From positions 1,313,865-1,377,864 of the forward strand of contig SCFE01000042.1 in NCBI GenBank assembly GCA_004352715.1: 64,000 bases of DNA. The letters run 5' to 3'. This document shows positions 28,424 through 42,500 of this stretch, piece after piece. The first letter of the stretch is position 1. Every line of letters starts with the position of its first letter. A model generated the notes under the pieces. It was given only the letters and a program-made list of their open reading frames with translations. It was not told the origin of the DNA and did no database searches. A program made the position numbers and the translations under genes. This stretch comes from Hofstenia miamia (Eukaryota > Xenacoelomorpha > Acoela).

Positions 28424-31400
28424 TTAATTATATATATATATATATATATATATTTATCCAAATTTCCAATTTAGAACATTTTCTCTAAATTGTTTGATTT
28501 ATTGTAAAATTTTCTATATTGACAATTGGAATTTATTTATCAATTTCTAAAAATCCGTGAATTTAAGTGATCACATTTCAACAAATTCATGCTTGCTGAA
28601 CGCATGTTTATATATACCTGTACGAATGTAAACTAGTCTAGTGGATGTTGTGCATAAGTGTTGATAACGCTATATGATGATGAGAAAGTTCAAATGCGTT
28701 TTTATTCACGAAGGTAATTAATTTAAGATTTCCAAAACTCTTTTACTTAGTTTGCTTTGTTTCTTAAATATTCAGGTTTTGGACAATCACAATTTCATTT
28801 TAAATTATAAAATTTTTTTTCTAGCAAAGTTTTCATCTTGTCTGAAATTGAGTTTATTATGGTTGAGGAATGTCACTGCTTGTTATGTAAAAAGAAAAAC
28901 GTTGCTTTCTGAAAAGTTCACATTGTGGAAATTTTGAAGATTTTGCATTAAACTTTGAAGGATCACAAGCTACACCTACTTTAAGCCTGCACGATTAACT
29001 ACATTCACCTAAAATTAAATATAATTGTTTTTTATTTTTATTTGCAATTAATATTTAATGAAATTCATTCGCTCTTTCTAGTCAGTAAATTTAATTTTCG
29101 ATGGTGATCGTTTTTTATAAATCCAAACCTAGAATATTTTTGCAACATTTCTTTTCGGCAACATTGCAAAATGTTAATTTGATTTCAACAGCAAGTCCGG
29201 CAAATGCAGCACATTATTCAGTTTTGTAAATATTTAGTATATAGTATGTATGTGAGGCTTTATTTTTGATTTTTTAAATATTTTAGATAATTATAAGTCT
29301 CAGCTTTAAAAGAATCAATGAAAATTTTTAATATATTTTTGAACAAGCTATATAACAAGTTGTCATTGATCAATTTCTTAACACTTTATGGTAGCAATAG
29401 GAATACTAGTTAATACAATCAAACCGAAATATGATCTTATATCTATTTTATATATTTAGTTATCTCAGCAATGAGAAAGATGGTTTAAGATACATGACCT
29501 TAATATAATAACTACATGTCTCACCTAATCGTATGCAGCCATTATTAAGTCTGAGTAAGAAACTATATTGGGCAGGTAAATAAATATTAGTAATGTTAAG
29601 CATCTAGGTAATCAGTGGTTAATTGTAAATCGTAATCATTCAATTGTTATAAATACTCAAGTGTAGAAATAAATTCAAATCCAATTCAGTTTAAAATTAA
29701 CGTGTAGCAGAATTCTTGTTAATTGCATATTAAATTTGATGTGAAAGTTATTTAAATAGGGCCATTGACCACTTATTTATCTTTTAACTAAACAATATTA
29801 TTAGTAATAGGTTCATTCTGCTACAAAAAAGAGGGGGGGCGGGGGTGCTAGGCTTCGCTTTTGCGGGGCCTTGCCCCCCACCCGTAGCTACGCCAGTGGT
29901 TGGTATAAAGATATGTGTACATACCTTAATATGCAAAATTGTTGTCGCTTAATGATCTGAAAAATTAGGTTTTCATTTCAATTGTGTACTACTAATATAT
30001 TTCCGTTCCTAGAATCTCGGTTTTTTACATTCTGAAGTGCAGGAGTTAATATTTGGAATGCGTTTTATCCAAATTGGTTTTCTTTTATTATGTACAACTT
30101 TTTGCAACATTTTGACATCAAGAGCGTTTGTTTGACAAAGAATTTGTCTTGTAACAAAATTGTCTTTTTTCGGTGTTGCTGACTGCGCTTTTCTTTTTTA
30201 AACATTGGTTGAAATATTGATATTCATTTCAATTTTATATACAACGTAATCTGTTGATTATAAACATAAGGTGCCACAGTGATGACCAATTAAACTAATA
30301 GTTTATCCATAGTTTAACTAATTATTTATATCTGAATTAAAATTAATTCTTTTCAATAGTTTAACTATTAACAATAATTAAAAAGCATTGGATTTGATTG
30401 AAAGTCGTAAAAGTCGATCTCGTTTGATCTGATTTGGATTAGATGGTAAAATTTCATTTGAAAGTGTTTGATGCGATTTTAGAATTTTACCGATTATCGT
30501 TTGTTATATTTTACTTTAGTTCTGATAAGTTAAGTAATTCTGAAGCATTCAGCAAATTTTGATTTTATTGCACCATTTTCGCTTCTGAAGCTATGTTTGC
30601 AACAAGCCCTAATCGCCTCCCGGCTAAGCATTTTTTTGCGCAGACAATCTCTTGACTATTCTTTCAGTATCAATTTGTAAATAGTTAAACTAATTAGTTA
30701 AATTGAAATGAAAATAGTTTAACTGGTGGAAAATGGTTAAATTAATTTAACTGGTCAAAATTGGGTGCACATACCTTCTTGTTGTTTTGAGTGAATTAAT
30801 ATTGAATTAAACAAAAAAGTTTCTGTAGGTAAATTTTTCCAGTGTGACATATCTTACCCACTCTTTATTATTCGTAAATAAGTACCAATGTTGTAAACAC
30901 TTTATGGGATCTCGTTATTAATGTCTTGGTTATACCCCACTTTCGCACCTAAACTGAAAGTAGCGGGGAAACAAATGTTAAGCTGGTGGAATAATTCATA
31001 AATATAATGAAATTCTGCTTCATAATTTTAAAATTTCGGATTCAGAGCAGTTTTGCATTTGCCAATCCTTCATTAAAATTGGATGTGGATTGTGCATTTT
31101 TATGTAAAAGTCTACTAATCTCAAATGCTATGTGAATTGTAAGTTGACTCATAGTCTACTGAAATTTCGTATGTTATGGTTGACTTCAAAGAAAAAAATG
31201 GTCTTCGACACGTCCCGAGTCGACCCCGACCCAACCAGTGGGTTGAGTAGACCGCGTTTCTACCCTTGGTTTACACCTATTCCAAGTTAAGGTACTTTTC
31301 AAGTTTCAATACCTTAAAATTTTGTGATTTTATGGAATAATCTATATTAATGTTATTACTGGACTAGTAATAATTTAGACGTTTATGAAAGTGACAAATA

Positions 31401-34400
31401 GATTGAATGAAACCAATAAGGAAAGGTGTTTACCATCTGAATTAACAAACCAAACGTATTAATTCGATCGGCAAAAATAATATAATAACACCAATCAAAT
31501 TAAATGGGGAGCACAATCAATTGGAAGTGTATCATTATCAATATCGAAAAATATGGTTATGTGATAGTTGATTTGCAAAAAATTATTGCAGCTTTAAATT
31601 TATTGACAGACGAGTGTTAACTTTATAATTTCAATTGGCATAATGACATATGTCAAAGAGATATGCAATATAAACACATTCAAAACACGTGTTTAGCTTT
31701 CCATTTAAAGTTGTTTACTTTCCAAATGTACTTAATTCAGTTTCTTCATTTCCTTTGCCTAGGAATTAGTCACCTTATTTATAAATGAAAGAAATTAAGA
31801 AATTAAATAGCTTTCAACTTTGTTCACCATTTTGGGACTACACGGCCTGCGTTTCATGTAAGTTTTAATATCGCTCCACATAGTGTTACTGACATAGTCA
31901 CACGTTAAATAACATTAAAAAATTGCTACTTATCCAGTGCAGAATTTTAGAATTTATGCTCATAAACAGTCATTTGTAATAATTCCCGCCTCAATATTTA
32001 CTTCCTCCATGACTATTTAATCCGTTCTTTTTATCCTATCATTTAAAATATCTGCAACAAATAGCATTACAACTTAGAATATTAGGGCTTTCCCTAAATA
32101 TCAACAATTTCATTTCTAAATATTTACGTTACCAAATTCATTTAAAAACGATAAATTCTGATATTATACTTCATAATAGCTAATTTTAGAAATATTTCTA
32201 TTTATATGTTATAGTTTTAACACTAGAACGGCCAAATGGGGCAAAATTGACCGAAATTAGATTTTGTTTACTTGTGTATGCACTCATTAAAAATAACCGC
32301 AGGTATATGCACCACTAACTAAACTGATAATCCATTTGAATTTGCATGTGTAATTTCTTTTCTTTTTTTGACATAATGTTCTATTTTGAAATGCTGCATG
32401 AAAAAGAATCGCAAGGAGTAATAGCCTTCTTATTGTTAGGGCTTTTTTGGTGTTTGCTCAATGTATATTGCTGACAGGAACATTGAGAAAAAGCTTTATT
32501 TTGTCAAAAGAATTCGTTTCCAATGAGAAGTTTCAAAATTACTGAAAAAATACCCAACAAATTATTATTAAATAACCAGTTAATTAAGCTTCTTTAGAGA
32601 ACAAATGGTTTTAGACTTCCTTATTACCTGAATAGATAGTATTTGAAATTTCCCAAAAATAGTTAACCTTTACAAGTACTTCAAGCAAAACAATACATCT
32701 TTTACAGATTCGCGAACATTACATTTAAATGGTAGTAGAATTATAAAACGACGTTATTTTTAATAGGCTTGGTAAAAACGGTTCCAAAATGTGGGGAACG
32801 ATTATAAGTGGGGTAAATTATAAGTTCACTTTTCAAAATGAAATCTAAGTTTAATAGAAATTATAACAAGGATTGCAACTTTTACTGAAAGGGGTTGGGC
32901 CGTTTGGATAATCGGTATAATCTAATTTAATCAGATTTGAGTGAGCTATCATGGATAAACATCTACTCCCAGAAAATTCATTTAAGCCTCCATCTGAATC
33001 TTGTCTTATATAGAATAGAACCAATTTTTTCCTGATGGTACTTTAGTAAAGAGATTTAAAAATTTCACTTTAGTTAAATAATCGTGTGTAGCCAATTGCA
33101 AAAGATAAAAGCTTTTGCAAATTACAGGAATTCGTCAATTACATATAAGCTTTGCGAAAATGTTACCTTTTGTTCACATATTTGCATACATTCAGCATTG
33201 TATTGCCACTAAGTTTTTGTATAATATATAAAAACAAATTATTTAAAGTTTAATCTTTTGCTACCTTACTTTACCTTAATGAACACCATGGTGTCTGTTC
33301 TCTGTAATTAATTGCTAAGCTAATTTTTTTCTATATGTAAACGCGCTACGCATACGATCACTATATAATATATTCAACTAATTGTATTATTTGACGTGCA
33401 AAATAATGGAACGAAATTGTATAGAATTATGATTTTGAAAATTGGCGAATATTTGAGCAGAAATATTTGCTTTTGCAAATCTGAGTTACCGTGTTGAGTT
33501 TTGGATGAAATTATTTGATAATTTCAATTCATTAATTGAACTGAACTCCTAAGTTTTTTTTCATGTAGTTTTTGAAAATTCTTACTCTAAATAACTATGA
33601 TTATATATTCTTAATGCTTTATAAACAGTGTTGGGAAAAATCCGATTTAAATTGAAAAAATGTAAAAATCGAAGTTTTTGATTTAAATCGGATTTTTCAT
33701 CTAAATTTCAATTTTAGCCAGACAATTTTCCAAGGCAGTAAATATTAGAAATCCTTTTGATACTACAATTTTTGAAATGACAATAATTTAATCATTTTTA
33801 AATAAACTGAAGATAAAAAACATACAAACAATAAATTCAGAGCTTGCCAATTCACTCCAATATCAGGGAAATGACTTCAAAACAATTAGAATACACTACT
33901 TTTATTTCTTTTAGTGTACTTGATTAAAACCAATAATTGAACTAATATTGTGCTTTGATTTCAATCATGATTTAAATCCGATTTAAAGCAATTATTTAAA
34001 TCGAGTTATTTAAATCGACCAACACTGTTTACAAACATAGACCTATAGGTAGTGCATCACATATTGCTCGGCGTTAGGTTCGTAATATGCTACTAACATT
34101 TCTGTAGGTAATTTTTAACAGGTCTTGCAATTTGGTTCATTATAATTTTGATGAAATTTTAGACGGTAAGCGCTCTGGTAGGCGATCATCTAAAGAAAAT
34201 AATTCTTTGTCAAAACGTGGCACTTTACATCATGACGAAGAGACCAGGAGGGCTTCGATTTCTGGTACGCCTGCCTCAGCATCAAGAAGACATCATCGCT
34301 ACCTTGACAGTGATACAAATCAAGACAGTGAAACAGAGTCATTGAAAAACAAATTCAGAAGGTAATTTTTGATGTCATAAATTTTCAATCTGTGTACCAA

Positions 34401-37400
34401 GATTTTGATTTGAAAATCGGTCTGCACTAATACCTCAGTGAAGGCTGAATATTTCATGGTTTCTATGATTATCTATGTATACTTGATATGCTAATAAATT
34501 TTGTAAAATAAATTTTTAGTGAATTTTGTTTGTTTTCATCAAGGTTTATTAATGGACATTGATGATTTGAGATGGATTTTTGAATACTTTTAACCCTATT
34601 TACTTCCCAATTGAGCATCCATGTGCTTGAACGATAATTACAATGTAATTTAAACGTGTAATATGTGTATTGTACTGGCATTAGTGTTCATAGTCTTAGA
34701 ATCTGTAAGAATACTATTGACCCATTTGCTAATTATTTTAGACATGGTTCTGGTGTAAATCTTTTGCAGTTGGCCAAGAAAATTGGCAATAAAAGTACCG
34801 ATGGTGATATCAGCGATTCTTCAATGAAATCGTGAGTTTTTACTTTTCTAAACATCAATCAATATATTTTAAGGAATTCAAGCAAATTTAAAAAAAGTTG
34901 CAGCACTGATGATGTTAACAGTATTCCTAATAACTGTGTTCGCCATCGACTGGGTCAAGGATTGGCGAAGTCTTCTCTTTCTCCAGATCAACGTAAAAAA
35001 TCAAAATCTGAAGATATCAGTACGTTTCAAATAATTGTGTTTTAAATGCATTACTTACAATATCATACGCTTGGATTAATTGAAGAAATTTAGTAAAAAT
35101 TTATAATTTTTCACATAGTGTACTTATTAGTGTATATTTTACTATTAGTTTTTAGCAGTTCTTATAATTGTCTATCAAATTCCTTAATAGAATTATATGT
35201 TTATAGCCTGCTCGTTTCATATTCCATTCGAGGTTAATCATGGTTCTGAAATTTAACTTTTCATAAGAAAGAAACTTGCCAATATATTACCCTTCGTTCT
35301 GTGTTCAGTAAGATCATATTTACATGCAAAATTCAATGGTTTTTGTTACTAATTCAAAGTTTTTTGATAAAAAATTGCAGATTTTGTATTTGACTTAAGA
35401 AATTAAAATGAACAATAATGTAACATATAGCTGTGCTAAACAAAATGCAGGAAATAGTTGAACGGCAAAATCTGCGCTACATCTTTTAGATGGTATAGAT
35501 ATCTAACGCCAGAAACCATTTTTGTATCTTTTCAATAAAAAATTATCAATTTTTAATTCTTTGTCAAAATCAACTTCTAAGTATATAAAAAAGTCACTTC
35601 GTTTTATCGGTCCATTAGTGTTAATTATTTCATTGATTAAATTGGGGTAGAATATAACGAATTGCGTTTTTCAATATTTATTTTTAATAGATTAGATGTG
35701 AAATAACTAAGAAGATTTTCAATATCACTTTCGAAATTTTTCATGGCAATAAATTCATCATTATCAGTAATTATCTTCTGAAAGTTGATATATTTCACTA
35801 TAATTTGCATGCTTAATAGATTCATTTATATATATTGCAAATAAAATTGGCATTAACGTCTTTCACTAGATTTATTTTCAGAATATTTCAGCATGTTTTT
35901 TACAAAATGATATAATTGCATCACTTGTATTATGCTTAGCATATTGCTCAAATGATAATATATTTTCAGATGAAAGGTATTGTTGAATTTGATTATGCAA
36001 TAATTTTTAAAATAGCTTACTAAATGGTCGCGTATTTGAAATGGACCATATTTTTCGTAATAACAAGATTCCCAGGTTTATACAAAGGGTTAATTCCACG
36101 TAGCAAACCTACAAAATTTTGTTTTATACATAAAATAATGGTATAGTTTTCATTAGAACTGATTCCATGGCCCATTGCCTTACTGAAATATTAAATTTTA
36201 TTGAATATTGCATTCCACACTAAATGCTGCTCAGATCAATACAATATAATTAATTATATACTATTTCATTTTTTTTACAAAAATGATAAAATTTCCATTA
36301 TAGGCAATTTCTGTCAATTGAATAATAACAGTTTGTTTATTTTATATTTTTGGCTGTATTCAAAATGAAGTGAAACTTTTTCTATTCTAAAAAATTGTGC
36401 TAATGCGAAAATAGCATTAATTTTTTCCTTGATGGGTTCTGCAGGGTAATGTGTTTTAATTTTAAATAAACCTAATTTTTTTCTAATGTCAAATTTTACA
36501 TTCCTTAACTTGGTACAGCCACTTTATATGTAAGTCCTAATAAAATTATACATTTCATATGTATTCAAATAGAACCCTTTTGTATTTAAAAGATGTATTC
36601 TTATTTTTTCACAAACTTAATTAAAGTAAAAATATAAATTCGTATCATATGGATCCATACATAATTGAGAATAATATTTTTAGCCAAATTTTGATATATA
36701 TTGGGATTCAAATACTTCAAAGTTGGGTGAAGGCGCTCCCATGCACACTAGAACTGTTGTATTGTACATGTAGCCACAATAATTCAGCAAATCAATACTA
36801 TGAAATAAAATTTTGGGCTATAATTTTCACTTAGAAATTTTAGAGACGTATTCATTTGATAAAGATAATTTTTTTTCTGTAGCAGTTATAGATAAAGGAA
36901 CTAATGTTTTTAGACACATTCAAGTTGTTAATATGACAGTTGTTTTCAGATGTTATGCTGCAAAAGCTTTACGTTAAATAATTTTATTAAATTTTATTCA
37001 ACTTTTGACCAGCAAATATTCTTTTTTGAATTTTGCATGATACTTTGGGCAATATTGTTATTATTTATTTTCAACGTATTAAGATTTGCAAAACAATGTC
37101 TGCATATATTTCCTACTCATTTTCAGATAACATAATTAGGAGAAAATTTCCTATCTTGTATCAGTTTGAGGTCGAATTTTTTTCATAGGCTTTTGTAATT
37201 ATGATTCAAGCATAGTAAATACTTTTGTATACTTTCTAAATTTGATGATCACATATGCAGCAGAAATGATATGAACATGTCTAACAGCTTGCTTGTGCTA
37301 TTTTAAGCTGAAATTTATATAGTATAATAATTTCTACAAAAACATGTTACAAACATTTGAAAGGTAGTTTTGTTATAATGAAAACAGTTATTATTGTTAA

Positions 37401-39501
37401 GATATGCTTAATGAATTGAAGCAAAAATTAATAAATGATACAAAACAATATAGAATTGCTATAGTACTTAAAATGAAAAATTGACATGGCTATTATACAA
37501 TGTAATATCATAAAAATAATCAATATTTTCATTTCCAGCTTAAAATTTTGATCTTGAATATCTGTATTTCTTTTGAAAGCAGAGACATGCACATAGTGTA
37601 TTACATGAATACTTTTGCAGACAAATCCGATAAATATCATTTGAAAAACTTCCAAATCAATTCACATGTTGAAAATTCAATTTCGCTTGAATAAAGTTGA
37701 GTTTCTAAATTATGAGTGATGTTTACACTAAACTATTTGAATTGCAAAAATCAAATTTATTATAGCAACCAAAAAACATGATGAATTTAATGATTTTTTG
37801 ATCGAAAAGATAATTATAAGAATGCTTGAAAAATGCTAGAAGAAAATCCTTTATTTTAATGTCCAGCAATTTATAGTGATTTTGAAATATTTCCTTACTG
37901 TAAAACCGGCTTTTTTGCAAATTGGAGAAAAACCATTTTTCTCATGTTTGACAACGTTATGGAATTGACAGAATGTGTTATATCTTCATTATCTCCGGAA
38001 GTTCGTTTTCAACAAACATTGATTAATTGAAAATTATAGATGGTCCTCAAATAGTATGATTACAACGTACAATAAATGAGTCAAACCTGAAGAGGTTTTT
38101 ACGGTTGATTTGTTACAATAGTTTCTAGTTAATTTAAGGTAACTAACCTAAATTTCAAAGGTCGACTTGCACAATAAAACAGTCCTTTGTTTTTCAGCAC
38201 TTTCCATGGTAAACACATGATATTTGATGTTGCATTTAGACTACAAATATATTTAATATACATTGAATCATAAAACTAACTAAAAATTCATTCTCTAGGA
38301 TTATCTTTAAGAATAGCATTAGAATAATTTTGTTACAAAGCGTTTGAAGATTTCGAGTTAATTTAATACATTTTAAAAGTTTAGCCAATTTTCAATACCT
38401 CTATGGCTTGACTGGCTGACATGTTCTACAGTAAAATCCTAAGATGTGAAATGCTATATAGCTATGGAATTGGAATCATTGGTTTTACTTTGCTTGCTAA
38501 AAAATAGAGCTATGTTGTATTGATGCGAAACCTTTTTAATGGACTCTTAATGAGATTTCAGTCGTTGCTATGGCAACGGTATTGGTATTATTTGAAGTAA
38601 CATTTCCAAAATGTCACTTTACACTCCTTTAAAATAACCGTTCTTACATTTTTGCAAATGAAAAATTGTACATAAACATCAACACTTGATTCATTAGGTT
38701 TTTATTGTACTATACAAATATAAGCAACTGAACGAAATTAATTTACCAAAATAAATATACAAAAAGAAAGAAAATTAAGAAACATCTTAATTACAATAAT
38801 CGCCTAATCTTTTTATAGCTTTTTATGAATACTGAAGTTATATCTGACTTCCATTAAATTCCCGGGTATTGTGGTGTATGTATGTCATAGGTGTGGCTCA
38901 AAATATTTGATGAATTTTTTTTGCAAATATTGGCCTTTTGCTACTCCCGCAAGAAGTGTTTGAATCCACAAAATTTTTTAATTCATGTACATTAATGTAA
39001 TAATATCTGAAAGTTGATGAAAAATGAACAATTTCATTTTCATCCTGCACAGGCTTTTCTTATGATTTCCCAATTCCTTGAATTAACTTTTTAGCTCATT
39101 GACAATCTCATTTCAATTATTACTGAAATTTCCATCAATTCTAATTTTTGATGCCATAAGAGATAGCTTTTTCTTTATTTAGGAATTTATTTATAAACAT
39201 TTGCATTTATTTCTTGCCTTTCTTAAATTTTGTAAAACGAACTTCTAGATTTGTTTCTTACTCTTTTTATTTTTTTAATGGTGTTTTAAATTTTCTATGT
39301 TAGATATTTGTCTGTGAATCGTCTATATAAAAATATAAATTTCTTTTGTTAAACCCCAAATAACTTAGTTCTTATAATAAAAGTATCCCTCTTTATACAT
39401 GTATGTTTTCTTATAAGGCGCCGTTTTTGTAAAATTTTAAATTTTATCTTGGTTTTCTAATATATATATATATATATTGGAAGGTTTCATTACTGGCAAA
39501 T

Positions 39502-39559
<58 letters not shown>

Positions 39560-42500
39560 ATTTCATGTGCGATTGTGCTTCGTGTATTTAAATATTTGAT
39601 TTTGACATCCATTTTAAATTTACTCCGTATTGGTATAAGTGTCGACTATCATAAAGAATAAGGTCAGGATTCATATGTATGTTGCTTGATAATGAAAGAT
39701 GTTAGTAAGTCTAAAGAAAGCCGAAATATATGTACAATATTAAAATATAATAAAAATCTAACCCGAAACTAATTTCAAGTATTTGAGAAATTCTTTTGGA
39801 AGGAGTTTTCATTTCCGATAATTTGTAATCATTTTCTTTACAGAGCTTTTGTTAATTATATGAATTTTGTTTAGTTGAGATTTCGCTTAATCGTGTTAGT
39901 AATAATTTAATTTCTTCTAAGTTTTCAGATTTTTCTGACTGAGAAATTTCACTATGAGGAAGTTTTTTTCTAGAAATTTCTCTACTGTTGTTATTTTTTA
40001 TTAACTTGAACTGAATTTTCAGGAACATTTATTTTCGCAATAAATGAACGTTTAATATTTAGTGGTGACATTGTTCGAAGCGATTGAAGTTTGCAATCTT
40101 GATAAAGTTAAAGATATTATGGCAACAAAATTGGTAGCACTACAGCGTACAAATCAAGACGAGTTTACAATTTTAGATCTTGCTACATTACTCAATTTTG
40201 AAAATATGGCTGCAGAACTCAGTAGAAGCGGGGCAAGAGAAAATCAGAAATGTAAGAATTTATCGTAATATCAGAAAATCAGCTTTCAATATTAAAAATA
40301 TTCTGCGCGAAAATGGCAGTTTTGATATCAAATCCGTCATAAAGTGCCATTTTGGTACTCTGTAATCTTTTTATAGAAACACGTTTTTCATACAGTAATG
40401 GTTATGAAATTGATAATAATTTAATGGTTTGAGTAAGTATAAAGTCTTGAACATAAAGGTCACACATAAGATATAAAATACAATTTAACTGAATTATATT
40501 TACAACAATACCTGAAACACCTACAAAACAACATTCAAATGCAATACACGAGTTTTTAGTGTGTAATAGGGTATATTTTATTTTCGACAACGGTTTGTAC
40601 CCTCTTTGGCACCGATTTAAGCAAATTAGCAATGTGCGCGTAGGCAATGTTAAAGAAGTCCTCCTTTATTGCTGGCCATAGATCATTGATATCTGTAATA
40701 TTTCGATTGTCCCCACTCTGTTTAAATGGATTCCATACATTCTCAATCAACTTTGCTAGGCAGTCTGGCAGAAGCATAACTCCTTCGCTTTCCATAAATT
40801 CCATAACTTCATTTTACTTAGGGAAAGGTGCGTTTTCTTGCTGGAGAAAATGATCTTGATCCAGCAGTGGTAGTACATGAGCCCTCAAGATGTCAATATA
40901 TTGCTTTCCATCAATCGCGTTATCCACCTTTGCCAGAATTCGCATCCCAGAACTCCATATTGCTCCAAACACCAAAACTGATTTTGTCGACCAGAGATAT
41001 TTGTAGCTAAATATCGCGGTTTGAATCGATACGCTTGGTCCTTAGGTCTCATGACGAATTGCACTCGTTCCGATTGAAATGACATACGGCTTTCATCGGA
41101 AAAACAACATTGCACCAGTCTTTCTAACGGTTAGTAATTCTTTTACGACACCAGTATACTCTCAGTTTGATATGATTCGAATATAAGAGAGGCTTTTTGC
41201 AGCTTTGTCTCTCAAATAAAGAAAATTTCCGTAAAATCCGGCGGATGCTTCCTAGTGAATACTCCTGCCCATCATTCCAACCACCTCTCAATTCTCTTGG
41301 TAGCATTTTTTGTCCAAATTACAGACATCCTCCGTAATAAGGTTTGCATCTTTCTGTGGACATTGGTGAACTCCCTTCTGGCTTTACTCGTTCAATACGG
41401 CCTTCAGTTTTAAAATCAGCTATAATGCGCCTGCTGACAGTAAATCTTGAGATATTTAAATGTTCCGCTATTTCTTTTTTTGGCAGTTTAAAATGGAATT
41501 TTTGGATCATCTGTTTCCTGAAATAATTTGTCGTAGTTTTATGCTCCATGTTTTCAAGATTGAGCAATTTTACCGTTAGCTTTCCTTGGATAAGCGAGAT
41601 GATGGACTCAAATAAACAAAATTGTTTAATTGTCGACAATTTAGGGCGGGTGTATCATGATTTATGATTATAATTTTTGAATGCATTTATAATGTTATAT
41701 TTGCGACTTTTATGTTTAAGACTGTATATGTGTGGAGAATAATCGAAAAATAACTCACTATGTCATTGTAACTATTTTGCTATAAAAATCAATATATTAG
41801 TGCGATGAAATTATGACAAATCCGGTCTTTACTTAGTAATTTCACTTTTCATTTGGTTTTTTTTTGATAGTAATTGGTGACAAAGAATTCAGTGTAGCAG
41901 TTTTTGGCAGTGCATTCCTTTTTCTCCCATTGAGATTTTGTATTCATATTGGTGTACAGAATATCCAATTAATGCTGTTACTTAATTTTAAAATGGAAGT
42001 TTTCTTATTTATTGAAATAGTAAATAGTTTATTACTGCTATCATAAAAATAAAATTGGTCATTAACATTGGCTGTGCTATTTAACTATAGCATTCTGTGG
42101 CATGAATCTGTTTGGTGCGTAGTTCTCGTAAGCACATTTAAAAATCATCTAAAGGCAATTATGTAGTAGACAAAACATTTTGTGAGAATCGATCAAATTA
42201 AAAACCATGACATTAAATTCTGATGAGATTGTTAGCCATTTTTCATTCGTTATGACTTGGGGTGATTCCTGCTACTCAAATGCTTAACAAATTCTACATG
42301 TGAAAAGTTAATCTGGCTTGCAGAAAAACCTGAATTCCATCAAGAAGTACTTTTGTCATAAATTTTAACAAAACGTTTTACGCATTGAATTAATGCAGAG
42401 TGTTTACTTGATTTTCTACAGTTTATAGGGACCAAAATCAATTGCATCTATTGCAAATACAATAGCCCCAGCCTCCAATTTGTATCTTGATTAACCTTCT

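Noticed and set aside
37428-37920. Minus-strand ORFs in intron 6
   Set aside because: AT-rich chance frames dominated by Ile, Phe, Lys and Asn; no motif.
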